A stretch of DNA of 64,000 bases from Musa acuminata AAA Group (GCF_036884655.1 NC_088335.1:45946501-46010500); one strand, 5' to 3'. Shown: positions 11,651 through 29,071, numbered from the stretch's first letter. Program-made: numbers and translations. The notes: generated by a model from the sequence alone, not told the origin.

Positions 11651-12117
11651 AGTGGATCTCTGATCACATAAATAATTATATGGATGGTGACAAATGATGG
11701 GAAGAAAGAACTGACTTGTTCTTTCCAATAAAAGAAACAAAACATCATAGATCAAGAAATAATTGAAATGTGAAGATTAGTCTCGAGTGAGAATTAAAAA
11801 GCACTAGATTCGATAGAGTAAGAAATGATTGGGTCGGTCAAGAGTATGGCGTCTATCGATTGGGATAGACACTTTATGAAGTGACATATGAATCCAAATA
11901 ATTTAAATTTTATTTGAATCTCAACCATAAATATTATTTTCTTACCACATATTTGATTTAAAAATACCATGATGGCCTTAATCTTCATACCCTACGCCTT
12001 ATTATTTGATATAGAAAATATTCATTTTGATCCAAAGCTCGACATGTATCAGTCACATCATTATAAAACGATAATGGATCTGAACTGACGACTCTACCAT
12101 GCCAGCGAAACTTAATA

Positions 12118-13012
12118 GTTTTGAATATTTTCTAATCGATTAACACACAGATCGTTGGTCTAGATGGTTCTCTGTGGAAAGTGCAAATTTCTTCCATTGA
12201 TTTCTCTCGGTTGACGTGGAGAACAGGCGTTATGAGCAGAACGAAACAATTCACAGGAAGAAGCGATTCACTCGGAGTCACTCAGTCTTCGAGCGATGAA
12301 ACTTGGTTTAAGAGGTACGTAGTCCCCTATACTCGATAGCCTCTTGGTCGTGCTTCCGGGCGACGCCAACAACCCTGCACAACAAGCCTATGCCGAGAGT
12401 GTCCTAACTCGATCTCCTCAATGTTTTACTAAGGAAAGATAAGGGAGTAGAAGGCAATAACATCAACAGTGTAATCAAGGAAGTAAATGGTCTTTTATGC
12501 TTGCTTGTCCTGTCTTGACCTAAGGCTTGGCTTTTATACTTGGATGCCAGTGGAGCAGATGGGTCTTCGTTAAGACCCCCCCTTATCTTGCATAGCAGAG
12601 ATATTTCATGCGAGCGGCAGGCTTGTTGACGTGTGCTCCTAGGGGTGGCAACTAGGGAATGTTGGGATGACGCCTTTGGTCTAGCTTCCTTATTTTTTGG
12701 GTCAAGCAGGGCATGGTCCCTTCATCATTCGTCTGGAAGGGAAAGCTGGTGAAGTTAAGTTATATCGTTGACTATTAATGCGAAGTCAAGTTTATTTTCC
12801 TAACAACAGAATTGTGATGAGTGAATCTTGTGAGCCTATTTCAAGAAGTTAGGGTAGGCAATGTGACCTTGTGTTGACGATCATAAGAAGTAGGTGGTTT
12901 TGAGTTTTTATTTAGGTATTACTTACACGAGAAAAGTTAGAGGTGTCAGGATTATCCCTATCACTATTTATAAGTTAACCAGGGAGAATCAACATAAAAA
13001 TAAACGCATATG
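12118..13012. mobile_element. Unclassified ~0.9-kb insertion
   Basis: Present in copy B and absent from copy A at the matching place (near 4790-4800), so it inserted in, or was lost from, one copy. ATTAAC occurs near both ends (about 12140 and 13012), which may be a target duplication. There is no coding frame. The content resembles a solo LTR or a non-autonomous element, but I see no diagnostic TG...CA pair or terminal inverted repeats I would rely on. Confidence 0.5.
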
Positions 13013-14984
13013 ATTAACAAGATCGGTCTCTTTCTAATTTCTCCTTCGACATTCCAATCCGAAGTTTGATTTAAAAAAAAAGACTACATTGGATCAACAA
13101 AAAATATTTCTAATTTATCTTTATATTTCTAGTTTCTTTAATCATATTCTAATCCCACATCATACATAAAGAATGCCTCGGATCGATAATACCTCAGGCG
13201 ATCAGGACGTGAGATGCGGCTAAAGTTGCTTTTTCCGAACCAAGTTAAGCTAACCTAAAAACGACTTGATATCAGATCATAATAATAATATAATAATATT
13301 ATTATTATTGTTGTTGTCGTTGTTGTTAAGTATTCTGATAGCCGCCTGACAGATGCAAAGAAGACAAGTAGAGAGTTACCGTAGCAGCCAGACAAAGCCA
13401 ATTGTACATAGCAAAGCGTAGCAATGCCACCTGATGTACGTGATCGCACCGCCGCATGACAAGCCATGCTACGTGTTTGCCACAGCATGTTGTGTAGTGC
13501 GTCAATGCGCTCCACAATAATATATATCTCATACCTCGTCAAATTTGGTGCTGCTGTCGCTGCTGCTGCTGATGATGATGATCGATCCCATTGAATCTGG
13601 TGCTGCTAACGCAGTGCATGCGTGTGTAAGTTACTTTTGTGGTGGCACATAATAGTCAAACAGCCTGCTTGAGATCAAGTTTGCTGTGCTAAGTTCTTAG
13701 TAGCTGGTTTGAACACATGTAAAAATAAATTAAGATGATTGAATTTGATTCTCTTCAGGAAGTAATATATTCTTGATAATTTTCACTTTTCATCTGATGT
13801 TTACTAAGACACTCTCAGATGATCAAAGCTTGACTAAGATTCAAGTTAAAAAAATAATCATTTTTTAATGTCGAAGTTGAAGTTGATTTTTTTTCTTTTG
13901 AAAAATTTTAAAAAAAACTTGTGTTACTTTCAAAAGGTACTTTATCTTTGCTCCTTTTTTTTCACTTTCTATGATAAAGAAGTATTATTGAAAAAATATT
14001 AAAAATTTAAACTGAAATTACTTTCAAATTTAATGATAGAGAATATACCATCAACTGACACATGGTTATCATATAAGATCCAGGTCATTGTCTATCCGTC
14101 TATATCTTCAAAGATTCAAAGTAAAAAAATATAAGATTTTTTTCTCGTTCGTTATAACAAATGAGACAAACATAAAAAAAATTTTATAAGATAAGCAATC
14201 CTAAACTTCATTCTCTTCGATTATGATACAGAAGATTATCAGTTTTTTTTTTCTCTTTCATTGTATAAAAATATATTATGCCTTTTGCATAATATATTTC
14301 TTTCTATCTTTCAAACCCTTTCGTATGCCTTTTGCACTTAATTATGATATGTACAAGTGTAAGAAAATCTTTCAAAAAATGGAAACAGTGAGAATAAACC
14401 AAAAAAACCATCATATACCTCTCATCTTTATTCTCTGTATTGGCATCATTCACACACTATTATATTTTTTAATGTCTCTTCAAATGTTCATGCATGCCAA
14501 AAGAAATAATCTTATAATAAAATTATAAATCTATTTTTTTCATTACATAGAATTAATAAAATATATTATTTATAAATCATCTTTATTGAGATATTTTATT
14601 AGTTAATGCACTATTGCATAGTTGGTATATCTTATGTCTGCGTGTCCTTGTGATTAAGATAATGAATAGAAATGAAATGTTGTATGCATATTCTCTTTTT
14701 TTTTTTTTTTTGTGAAAACAACTCACATCTAACTTTCTTTTCCTTTATCAGCACAATGGCCTCTGCTGCCATGCCATTGATACTACGTATTAGCTTCTGG
14801 CTTCTTAGGTTCTTATGCATCAGTCGAAGAGATCAGTCACTCCAAGAAACATATGGGGACAAAGATGACACTCCTCTTCTCACGCAGTGACAATTCTTTG
14901 TCGACTTCAGCACACCCTTCTCTCCACCGGTAAGGAACGTTAATTTTCGTGGTGCTGAACTCTTCCCTCCGAAATGATCCTAGT
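13013..14984. other. Non-coding flank upstream of GST gene 2
   Basis: The first ~750 bases are collinear with copy A and include an ATT/GTT repeat (about 13280-13326). From about 13760 to 14690 the DNA is AT-rich without similarity elsewhere in the window. From about 14755 it again matches copy A (10362 onward). The small frames at 14223-14528 and 14672-14890 are low complexity or promoter DNA and are not called. Confidence 0.6.
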
Positions 14985-16435
<1,451 letters not shown>

Positions 16436-16607
16436 TCTACAATAGTACTAGTGATTGTGTGTTGCATCGTGTTTGCGTGCTTTGTTGCAGCTCCTTTGTG
16501 TGTCTGATGGCAATGTATCTCTGTTGTCTTCTTGAATAAGATCACTTTCTTGATGGTGTTATGTGGCATATGCAACAAAGCATCATCTCATTGGAAAATA
16601 GGCAATA

Positions 16608-16634
16608 TTCTCTCTCTCTCTCTCTCTCTCTCTT
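16608..16634. repeat. (CT)n microsatellite after GST gene 2
   Basis: A CT run about 170 bases after the stop codon, preceded by GAAAATAGGCAATATT, the same arrangement as after the other GST genes. Confidence 0.95.
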
Positions 16635-16787
16635 CCTTAAGTGCCGTTTGTGTGTACAAGTCAAAATAATTTTTAATGGTTTCTTAATGTCCAAGCAAGA
16701 ATTTAAAATTTAAAGGGGAATGGAGTTGATTCACCAGTTCTTAATGGCTTCTTAATATCATGAAATTTTATGTTATTTATCTGAAAC

Positions 16788-16855
<68 letters not shown>
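16788..16855. repeat. (TA)n microsatellite
   Basis: About 68 bases of pure TA in the upstream region of GST-A0. The matching place in the 13.97-kb units (about 30583-30602) has only a short interrupted TA run. Confidence 0.97.
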
Positions 16856-16857
<2 letters not shown>

Positions 16858-16962
16858 TCAATGAAAAATCATGCCCAGAAAAAAGCGGACTCGGACCTGA
16901 GAAACAGATCCGATAATCCACCGGTTCAGCGCCGCTCCACGTCCCTTCGAAATGGTTCTAAT

Positions 16963-18579
<1,617 letters not shown>

Positions 18580-18752
18580 TCTACAATAGTAGTAGTAGTG
18601 ACTGTGTGTTGCATGGTGTTTGCCTGCATTTCTGCAGCTGCTTCGTGTGTCTGATGGCATTGCAGTTGCCCTCTCTGAATAATACATCGGATCTTTCTTG
18701 GTGGTGTTATATGGGACATGCAGCTTCATCTCATTAAAAAATAGGCAGATCT

Positions 18753-18781
18753 CACTCTTTCTCTCTCTCTCTCTCTCTCTA
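18753..18781. repeat. (CT)n microsatellite after GST-A0
   Basis: A CT run about 175 bases past the stop codon, matching the position of the runs after the other GST genes. Confidence 0.93.
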
Positions 18782-18783
18782 CT

Positions 18784-19400
18784 GCCTTGTGCTTCTTTAG
18801 AAAGATTAAAGATCACTTGGGTTCTACCATTAGCTTACATGCTCTTCACATCCAAGTGGGGCTCGAGTAACGTGGAAGTGTAATTGCATTATCCTTACTT
18901 TATCTACAAAAGGCAATTTATTTCAGTGCATGATGTCACATCATAAAAATGCATGATGCCCAAGTGTGTGTATGACATTGTCTTTGGAAAGTCGGGCCAA
19001 CCTTTGTCGACTTCATTCAAAGAAGACGAAAGCCCAGTCAGAACGTACCGTCCAACTTCTTATCGTGCTCCAAGCAAGGACTGAAACGATAACAGTTGAA
19101 CAGATCGTCGTCGTTGATCACCCAATCGACGGCGCAGAAGCCGGCCTCGAGGAATTGCTATGACGCATGCGATCGTCGCACTCTCGAGAGAGTTATATTT
19201 TGTGCCACTCTCTTGTTTCGTTCCCAGAAAGCAACCCCTCGTCTCCTTAGAAGAACGAGTCGCGCCTACTAGGGGCGACCAACACGAGACCAATGGGTAA
19301 CTTACTGCTGGTAGCGGTCACCTTAGGGCGCTGACCACATCGACATCGAGAGAGAGAGAGATACGGAGAGACAAAAGGAGAGCGATGAAGGTGACTCCTC
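18784..19400 (+). pseudogene. GSTU: GST-B0 remnant: promoter, leader and start codon
   Basis: Collinear with the region before GST-B1 (about 32462-33175). It shares GTAATTGCATTATCC, GTGCATGATGTCACATCAT and AGCCCAGTCA, the dyad CGTTGAT-CACCCA-ATCGACG (19112-19131), a GCTGACCACAT block and a GAGAGACAAAAGGAGAGCGATGAAG leader. Its ATG is at 19385. Similarity ends within a few codons and no GST exon follows. So an upstream partner of GST-B existed next to GST-A0 and lost its body; the DNA from about 19400 to 21279 replaces it. Confidence 0.8.
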
Positions 19401-19705
19401 AGACAAAAAGAGAGCGACGAAGACAAAAAGAGAGCCATGGTTTGTTAATGATCCGGTTGACTCGTACCTTCTGTGTGGGCGTCAATCGACCAACACAGAT
19501 CAGCGACGCACATCACTTTGTTAATGATGCGGCACTGTCTTGTACGACGCCAGACGATGCGGGAACAGACGGTCATACCATCCGAGTCTGATGTATTATG
19601 TCAATATAATGCACCATATCAATCTTGATACACAATATTGGCATTGATGCGGCTGATGATTGTTGTTGCGGGGGTGACACTGGAATATGCCCTATCATTC
19701 TCTCT

Positions 19706-19724
19706 CCCCCCACCCCCCCCCCCC
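19706..19724. repeat. Poly-C tract
   Basis: A near-pure run of C (one A interruption), prone to length error in sequencing. Confidence 0.95.
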
Positions 19725-19919
19725 AAAAGGCATGCCCCGAGTTCCTCGTGGAGGGGCTTGAGGCATGGATTGGTGCCTTTTGCTGGCTGGGTTGACTGTC
19801 AGGGATTGATGGTTCGATCGTCAGTTGACCGAGAGTTTCTATTCAAGAGTTGGACTAGTGGAGCAACAAAACTTAGGGATTGGGCTAGCCGAGCAATACT
19901 ACTCGGGTGCAGGACTGAC

Positions 19920-20690
19920 TGAGATGTGACTAAAATATTGGACTGGCTGCGAGGCGTGACTCAAGCATTGGACTGGCTGAGACGTGACTCAGACATTGGA
20001 CCAGTCACAAGGCGTGACTCGGGCATTGGATTATCCGGGATGTAACTTTACATTGGATTGGCCGAGACATGACTCAAACTTTGGACCGGCCGCGAGTAGT
20101 GGCTTAGGCATTAGACTAACCAAGATGTGACTCAAACATTGGACTTGCCACGAGGTGTAGCTCGAGTATTAGATTGGCCAAGATATGACACAAATATTAT
20201 TAGGCCATGGTGCACAACTCGGACACTGTTTGGTCAAGGTGCATGACTTGAGTATTGTTTGGCCGAGGTGCACAACAAAGACACTATTTGACCGAGGTGC
20301 ACAACTCGGACATTGTTTGACCGAGGTGCACCACTCGAGTGCTGCTTGGTCGAGGTGCACTATTCGGGCATTGTTTGGTTGAGGCGCATGACTCGGGCAC
20401 TGTTTGGCCGAGGAGCATGACTCGAGCACAGTTTGGCCGAGGTGCATAACTCGAGCACTGTTTGGTCGAGGTGCAGGACTCTGGCACTATTTAGCTGAGG
20501 TGCACAACTCGGATATTATTTGGCTGAGGTGCACAAATTGAGCACTGTTTGACCGAGGTGCATGATTCGGGCACTGTTTGGTCGAGGTGCACCACTCGGG
20601 CACTGTTTGGCTGAGGTGCATGACTCGGGCATTGTTTGGCCGAGGCGCATGACTCGAGCACTATTTGGCTGAGGTGCATGACTCGAGAGA
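19920..20690. repeat. 29-bp minisatellite array
   Basis: From about 20200 to 20690 about 16-17 units follow the pattern GAGGTGCACAACTCGG-CACTGTTTGGCC. The period is 29 bases where counted. More degenerate 27-30-base relatives extend left to about 19920. Because 29 is not a multiple of 3, all frames cycle through the same repeat, producing open repeat peptides on both strands that are not genes. Confidence 0.9.
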
Positions 20691-21279
20691 GGGGATTTTG
20701 ATTAGGTCTCCTAATATGACATGTCACGCACAAACATATTTAATGTATATTTACATCGCATGCAAATATATATACATATCTAGTAGGTGTATAAGCAATC
20801 ATACTTCACATGAGCAATCACACCAGATGATTATGGACCACAGCCTAATGTGATTAGGCCCGAGCCAGTGGGCCTAATCACTCACATCAAGATCTATGTG
20901 TACAGCAGTGCATCTCCATGCCCTGTGATCGTCCATCTCGTTCTTGTCAGTTCTGTTGGCATCTCGGTATATCACTATGCATCACGATAATTCGTCTTGA
21001 CCTCATGGGTCCCGCTATGGCTTCTATGTACCTGCTATGTCTTTTGGCCCAAAAACCCTACTGCCCTTCTACTTTTCTATGCTACAACTGCCACCACCCA
21101 ATCGACGACAACCTTGCAAGGGGGGGAAGCGGGGGCGCCACTTATGCATCCAGGCTGATTCTCCCTGTAAGGCAACTACAATGTTATCAGACCAATACAG
21201 TTTCTACGCGAGTCTCACTCTAATCGGATTCTCTTGGAGAACTTTTCTCTCTCAATCCGAATATCATGTCTATATCTTT

Positions 21280-24200
21280 TGTGGTTGATAGAGCAACACA
21301 CTTCTATAACTTAGAATGCCAAGAGACTACTCCTATAAATGTCATCAAGAATCCCGAAGTGGACTTCCTGGAATCAGTATCACCTGTCATGTCTGTATCT
21401 GTGTACCCTTGTAACACAAGTTTATCATTACCAAAACATAAACATAACCTGGAAGTACCTCTTAGATATCTTGATATCTATTTCACTGCTGCCCAATATT
21501 CCTTTCCAGGATTAGAGAGAAATCAGCTGACAACTCCAACTGCATGAGCTATATCTGGCCTAGTACAAACCATAGCATACATCAAACTGCCTATTGCAGA
21601 TGAGTAAGGCACTCTAGACATTTCTTCTTTTTCTTTTTTATTTATAGGACATTGTTTCGAATTAAGCTTGAAATAACCTGTAAGTGAAGAACAAACTGCT
21701 TTGGCTTTACTCATGTTGAATCTTTCAAGAAACTTTTCAATGTAAGTCTTCTAAAATAGCCAAATCTTTCTTTTCTTCCTATCACGAAGAATCTTCATGC
21801 CAAGTATTTGTTTCATCGATCCCAAGTCTTTCATGACAAAGGACTTACTTAGCTCTCTTTTAAGCTTTTCAATTTTATCAGTATCATGGGCAACAATCAG
21901 CATATCATCCACATATAGCAGTAAAATAATAAAATCATCATCTGAAAAATTTTTCATAAACACACAATGATCAAATGTGGTTCGATCATACCCTTGATTT
22001 ATCATAAAGGAATCAAACTTCTTGTACTACTGTTTAGGTGTCTGTTTGAGTCCATATAAGCTTTTCTAAAGCTTACACACCATATTTTCTTTTCCCTTGA
22101 TTTTGAAACCTTCTGGTTGCTCCATGTAAATTTCTTCTTCCAAATCACCATGAAGAAATGCTGTTTTTACATTAAGTTGCTCAACTTCTAAATTCAAGTG
22201 GGTAGCCAAACCAAGAACAACTCGGATATAGGACATTTTCACAACTAGAGAAAATATTTTTTCAAAATCAATACCTTTCTTCTGACTGAATCCTTTCACA
22301 ACTAGTCGTACCTTGTATCTTTGTTGTGAGCTATTGTTTTCGGTCTTAAATTTGTAAACCCACTTATTCTTGAGAGCTTTCTTCTCTTTAGGTAACTTTA
22401 CCAAGTCATAGGTGTGGTTCTCAAGCAAGGATCTCATATCTTCTTGCATTGCTTTAACTCACTCACTCTTATTCTAATGTAGAATGGCTTCTTGATAAGT
22501 TTCTGGCTCTCCCTCGTTAGTAAGCATAACATACTCATGTGGAGGATATCTGGTAGATGGATGTCTCTCTCTAGTGGATCTTCTCAATGGAATCTCAACG
22601 GTGATGGAGGTGCTTGTTCAGTTGGTTCAACATCATCAACTGTAGGAGTATCATCACTTACATTCTCACCATAATCTTCTTGTTCATCTCCCCCATGATC
22701 ATCATGAACTACAGGTGAAGGAACTGGACCCAAACTCCAAGGAATATAAACAGAGGTTTCTGGCTTCTCAACATTATCACCATCATCAAATAATTGGTCT
22801 TCCAGAAACACAACATCTCTGCTTCTAATAATCTTCTTGTTCACTAGATCCCATAATCTGTACCCAAACTCTTCATGACCATATCACAAGAAGATACATG
22901 TTTTTGCCTTATTATCAAGCTTAGACCTCTCATCTTTGGGAATATGAACAAATGCTTTACACCCAAAGACTCTCAAATGATTATAAGATATATATTTTCC
23001 TTTCCATACTCTCTCTAGAACATCACCTTTCAGAGAAACTGATAGAGAAAGATTTATAAAATCAACTGTAGTTCTCATAGCCTCCCCCAAAATGATTTTG
23101 GTAACTTGGAATGGGAAAGCATACACCTTATCATTTCTTCAATGGTTCTGTTCATCCTTTCTGCCACACCGTTCTGTTGAGGAGTTTTAGGAACTGTTTT
23201 CTCAAGCTTGATTCCATGGAACCTGTAATAATTCTCAAAAGGACCCCTGTACTTACCACCATTATCTGATTGAATACACTTTAGTTTTCTGCCAGTTTCT
23301 CTTTCAACACTAACATGAAACTCCTTGAAAACATCGAGTACCTGGTCTTTAGATTTCAAAGCAAAAGCTCACACTTTTCTAGAATGATAATCAATAAAAG
23401 TAACAAAATAAAGAGCACCTCCAAGAGTTCTAGTTTACATAGTACAAACATCATATGAACTAAATCAATAACATCTGATATTCTAGATGATGGATATGTC
23501 TGAAATGCAACTCTATGTGTTTTTTCAACTAAGCAATGTTCACAAGATTTAAGAGATGTACCTTGCAACTCTGGTAAGAACTACTTTCTAGCAAGAGTTT
23601 GAAGTCCTTTCTCGCTGATATGTCCAAGCCTCTTATGCCAAAGATTTAAACTTTCACCTTTTCGAATTGCATTAATCTCTCCTTTGTGTAGCTTGGCTTC
23701 CATGACATAAAAAGAGTTAAGTTTCTTTCCTCTTGCCACAATCATAGAACCTTTAGCGAGTTTCCATTTGCTTTCACCAAAATAGTATGTAAAGCCCTCA
23801 TCATCTAGTCTACTTGTAGATATCAAGTTAAGATGAATATTTGGAACATGTCTTACATCTTTGAGTATCAATTTGCTCCCAATATTTATCTCCAAACAAA
23901 TATCTCCAATACCTATAATCTTAGATGTACCACTGTTTCCCATTCTGACATTACCAAAATCACCAACAGTATAAGATCTAAAAAAATCACCATGAGAAGT
24001 AACATGAAATGAAGCACCAGAGTCAATTACCCAATTACTGTCCTGAGCTACAAGACTGACACAACTTTCATCACAAACAATAGTGATATTATATTCAGCA
24101 GCAATTATATTAGTCTCTTTCTCATTTTTCTTCATTTCATTTTGTTCTCACTTTCAAAACCTACACTCTTTCTTTATGTGACCTGGCCTGTTACAGTGAA

Positions 24201-25643
24201 AATATTTGATATTTCTTCTAGACTTGGATCTTCCTCTATAACCATGTGGATTTTTGCTATGACTTCTTCCACGTCTTTCTTGTTTTTCAGTAACAAATGC
24301 ACCAGAAGAAGATTCACCCTGTTCTTTCCTTCTAGCATCTTCATTTAGCAAACTGTCTTTAATCATATCTATAGTTAAAGTCCCCTCTAGCGTGGAGTTG
24401 AAAATAGTCACCACATACGTTTCCCAACTTTCTAGTAAAGAGCTGAGAAGTAATAATCCTCGCATCTCATCATCTATATTCATTTTCATAACAACCAGCT
24501 TATTTGCAAGACTTTGAAATAGGCTTATATGACCAACAATTTTACCACCATCTTTATACTTTAAATTTACAAGCCTTCTGAGAAGATAAATTCTATTTAC
24601 TATTATCTTTTTCGTAAAGAGATTTTCTAACCTTTGCCAAACAACATCAGCTCTAGTTTCATCTGAAATATGCTCATGCAAGTTTATATCCATCCATCTT
24701 CTAATATAGGCAATAGCTTTTTTATGTTAAACTTCTCATTCTTCATCGTCCATAGTAAAATATTTATCTTTAACCTTGATAGGCTTATACAAATCTTTGC
24801 AATAGAGCAAATCTTCCATCAGATGCCTCCAAGTGGAATAATTTGATGAGTTCAATTTAATCATATCATCTGACTGCTCCATTTCGATCACACAAGAAAA
24901 ACTAGCACCAAATAACCTGATGCTCTGATACCACTTGTTGGGAAAAAAAACCTGTTAAAGCGGAATATTCTTTTCCCTCTTTGTGTATCAAAATGGGTTC
25001 CTCATCAAAATACCAACTTGATATCCAAATAAAAATATCAACCAGCACGGCATAAACAATAGAGCAAATAATCAATCACACAGTGAGACCAAATCTTTTA
25101 ATGTGAAAAACCTAATATGGGGAAAACCACTGGACCGTAGTCCACCTCAAACTCCACTATCAATAGTAATGAAAACAGATTTACAATAAGTCTTCTCTAG
25201 AATAATTAGAGGATCACAATAACATCAAGATCATAAATCTTGGTTCAAGAATAGCATATCTTCATCACATAGGGTGGATCTCTTCGTAAAAGAATTTTAG
25301 GTCTCACAAAATAAATATAACATGAAAGTACCTTAGAGAGGGTAAACTGTAGATCAACACCGTTAGGATTGTAAAGTTTGCTATAAAGATTCTCCACATA
25401 AAATTTGGACCAAACCTAACAACGTTTGGCCACTGCTCGTCAAGCAGAAAACTCAAAAATCTTACTTTCTCTCTCAGTTTCTCTCTCCTTTTTTCTCTAC
25501 ACACCGCACACGTTCACTGCGTACACACACACACGCTGCACGCCGCATGCCGCACTCTCTAATTTTACTATTCTCACCTTTTGCCCTTTCTTTCAATTAG
25601 TGATTTGGGCTTAATAGGCCCAATTGTCCAAGCCCACATATAT
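21280..25643 (-). mobile_element. Copia element, unit 1, lacking its 3' end
   Basis: The minus-strand element keeps its 5' LTR (24936-25643), primer-binding site (24921-24933) and gag-pol, but is cut inside RNase H at 21280; the 3' LTR is missing. Gag starts at 24882. Two early in-frame stops (24736-24738 and 24727-24729) and a zinc knuckle lacking its first Cys (about 24160-24205) are shared with the other units. Protease DSGASFH, integrase QSDNGG and PQQNGVAERMNRTIEE, and RT YVDDM are recognisable. The first RT catalytic Asp is Asn in all units (QLNVKTAFLHGDL). Numerous frame breaks; dead. Confidence 0.92.
24936..25643 (-). repeat. 5' LTR of copia, unit 1, outer end truncated
   Basis: Begins TGTTGGGAAAA next to the primer-binding site. 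The outer end stops at CCCACATA and passes into GTTAGAAAATAGGCAGAATTCTCTC, which is GST 3'-flank sequence. The last ~15 bases expected from the 3' LTR (GGCTGGACTCAACA) are absent. Confidence 0.85.
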
Positions 25644-25699
25644 GTTAGAAAATAGGCAGAATTCTCTCTCTCTCTCTCTTATTATATATACACTAACTT

Positions 25700-27140
25700 A
25701 TGTTTATTAAAAGATTATTCAAGAAAATAGACAGAACTCTCTTTGCTCGATGTAGGTTCTTTTTAAGAATTTTATCATTATAAGATAGATTGATATCATA
25801 GTTCTATAGAGTGTGGGATCAATCTATAGTTGTATTGTATATCAAGGGATGTCAACCATCATAAACTTAGTCATCACCATTTTGGAGCAATGTTTATCGT
25901 CGAATATGACATGCAGGCTCATGGTCCTGAGAGGGGAGATAGAGTCATTCATGAATTTAGTCGGCGAAGAAGTCATTGGAGTGAGATCATTAGCCGAGAG
26001 CCCAAGTTTTTGGAAAGCGTTAGAGGATATCGACGAAACTACATATGTCGATCGTGACCCTCTTTACTCAAGTATTAATCATTCTTATAGAGACCACTAG
26101 GGAGCCATCATAATTTGGATCGAGGTACTCTATCTTCTCAACTTTGAGATTATTTCTGAGTCATCTTTTGACCTCAAGCATTTCTCGATGGTGGCTCAGG
26201 TATAGGCTATGCAACCGAAGGTCCTATCCCCTCCCGAGATAGGTCCCCCCAACGATGACATCGATCTTCCTCTTCACCAAGCCCAAAGGCTGGGGGCAAA
26301 GGTTCCCGAGGTCTCCGGATGAATATGTTGAGGTGCCTCTTATCAATAAGCTCATCGATTTGTTCATTCAAATCATGATAGTCTTCCATGTTGTGACTAT
26401 AGTGATGGTGGAAGTAGCAATATTTGGATCAGTCCTCCTTTTCCAATAGTGTCTTTATCGGTTAAGAGTCCTTGAATAACTCTTTTTCCTTTATCTATAA
26501 GGAGACCTCACTTCTCATCATGTTAAGGAGAGTCAAACTTGGGTCTCGAGCGAGGCAGCTTGGGTCGATTTTATTTTCTTTGCTGAGGTGACCTTAGGGT
26601 GGGAGCTAACAGTAGTCTCTCCTATCGCAACCTCTTGTGCATTTCTTCATGCTTACTTCAAACTATTTCCTTGGCAACTTTGTATTAGTTAGCCCTCTAG
26701 AGGATCTCTCCACCAATGACCAAAAAAGGCAAGAAGGCTTAAGCCTCCTTATGAATGCTTGAATCACAAGTGACGGATGTGCATCTTGCATGCCTCAAAT
26801 TTCGTTGGTGAATTGAGCGGTGAAGTCAGAGAGTATCTCTTCCTCCCCTTACTTAAGCTCGAGTAACATAGTCGTTGATGGCCTAAGGTATACATTCCCG
26901 AGGAAGTAGAGTTAGAACTCCTTTGTGAGCTAAGTGAACGAGTTTACCAAGTGTGGCTTTAGATGAGTGTACCACTCCTGCATTGGGCCTTTCAGCGTCA
27001 CTGGGAACATGCAGCACATCATAGCATCCAAGGTGTCGTAGAGAGATACATCTAAGTATAGAAGGTGACAATGTATTCAACTAGGTCGATTTTTCCATCA
27101 AAGGCTTCTAGTGATGGTGTACGAGTACTCCAATATCTAA
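25700..27140 (-). mobile_element. Ty3/gypsy gag-protease fragment, unit 1
   Basis: On minus, the segment near 27130-26890 reads as a Ty3/gypsy gag (FDGKIDLVEYIVTF, YDTLDAMMCCMFP, GPMQEWYTHLKP) with several stops. Near 26420-26180 comes a CYFHHH...HNMEDYHDLNEQIDELI segment typical of the gag C-terminus. Near 26020-25700 a retropepsin-linker-like stretch (ISPLRTMSLHVIF, VMTKFMMVDIP) follows. Reverse transcriptase, integrase and the 3' end are missing. Plus-strand frames over the same DNA (25813-26100, 26255-26449) are shadows. Confidence 0.8.
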
Positions 27141-27289
27141 CTTATAGGCCTAAAAATCTAGATCTAGCACACCTGGTCATTAAGAGTGACAACTAACCTT
27201 ACAAGGGCTATTGAGTGCCGATAGAAGATAATTCTCTCCCAATATCATGAGAAGAATATTTCATATATTTTTACTTATACAAATCCCTA

Positions 27290-29071
<1,782 letters not shown>

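Larger units (their letters stand above)
19400..21279. mobile_element. Unrelated repeat DNA replacing GST-B0 body
   Basis: Not shared with the tandem units. It contains a C-run (19706-19724), a 29-bp minisatellite (about 19920-20690) and, from about 20698, LTR-like DNA. A TGTTATCAGACCA sequence (about 21182-21194) resembles a decayed tRNA primer-binding site. The stretch after it (about 21212-21262) matches, in reverse complement, the leader of the gypsy fragment at about 27300-27355. I read it as part of a decayed Ty3/gypsy-like or non-autonomous LTR element on plus. No coding frame is convincing. Confidence 0.55.

Noticed and set aside
11323..11755. Minus-strand frames rich in IYIYM and RERERE
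   Set aside because: Low-complexity translation of the CT/TA microsatellite and the GST pseudogene antisense.
19900..20700. CRISPR-like array
   Set aside because: Units abut one another without distinct spacers and drift gradually, as in a minisatellite; the context is a plant nuclear genome.
20169..20733. Repeat proteins with GQTVLESC-like motifs on minus
   Set aside because: They arise from the 29-bp minisatellite cycling through frames; no start context, promoter or family.
25813..26100. Plus-strand 95-residue frame, repeated in units 2 and 3
   Set aside because: The minus strand of the same DNA reads as a Ty3/gypsy protease-linker stretch, so the plus frame is a shadow.
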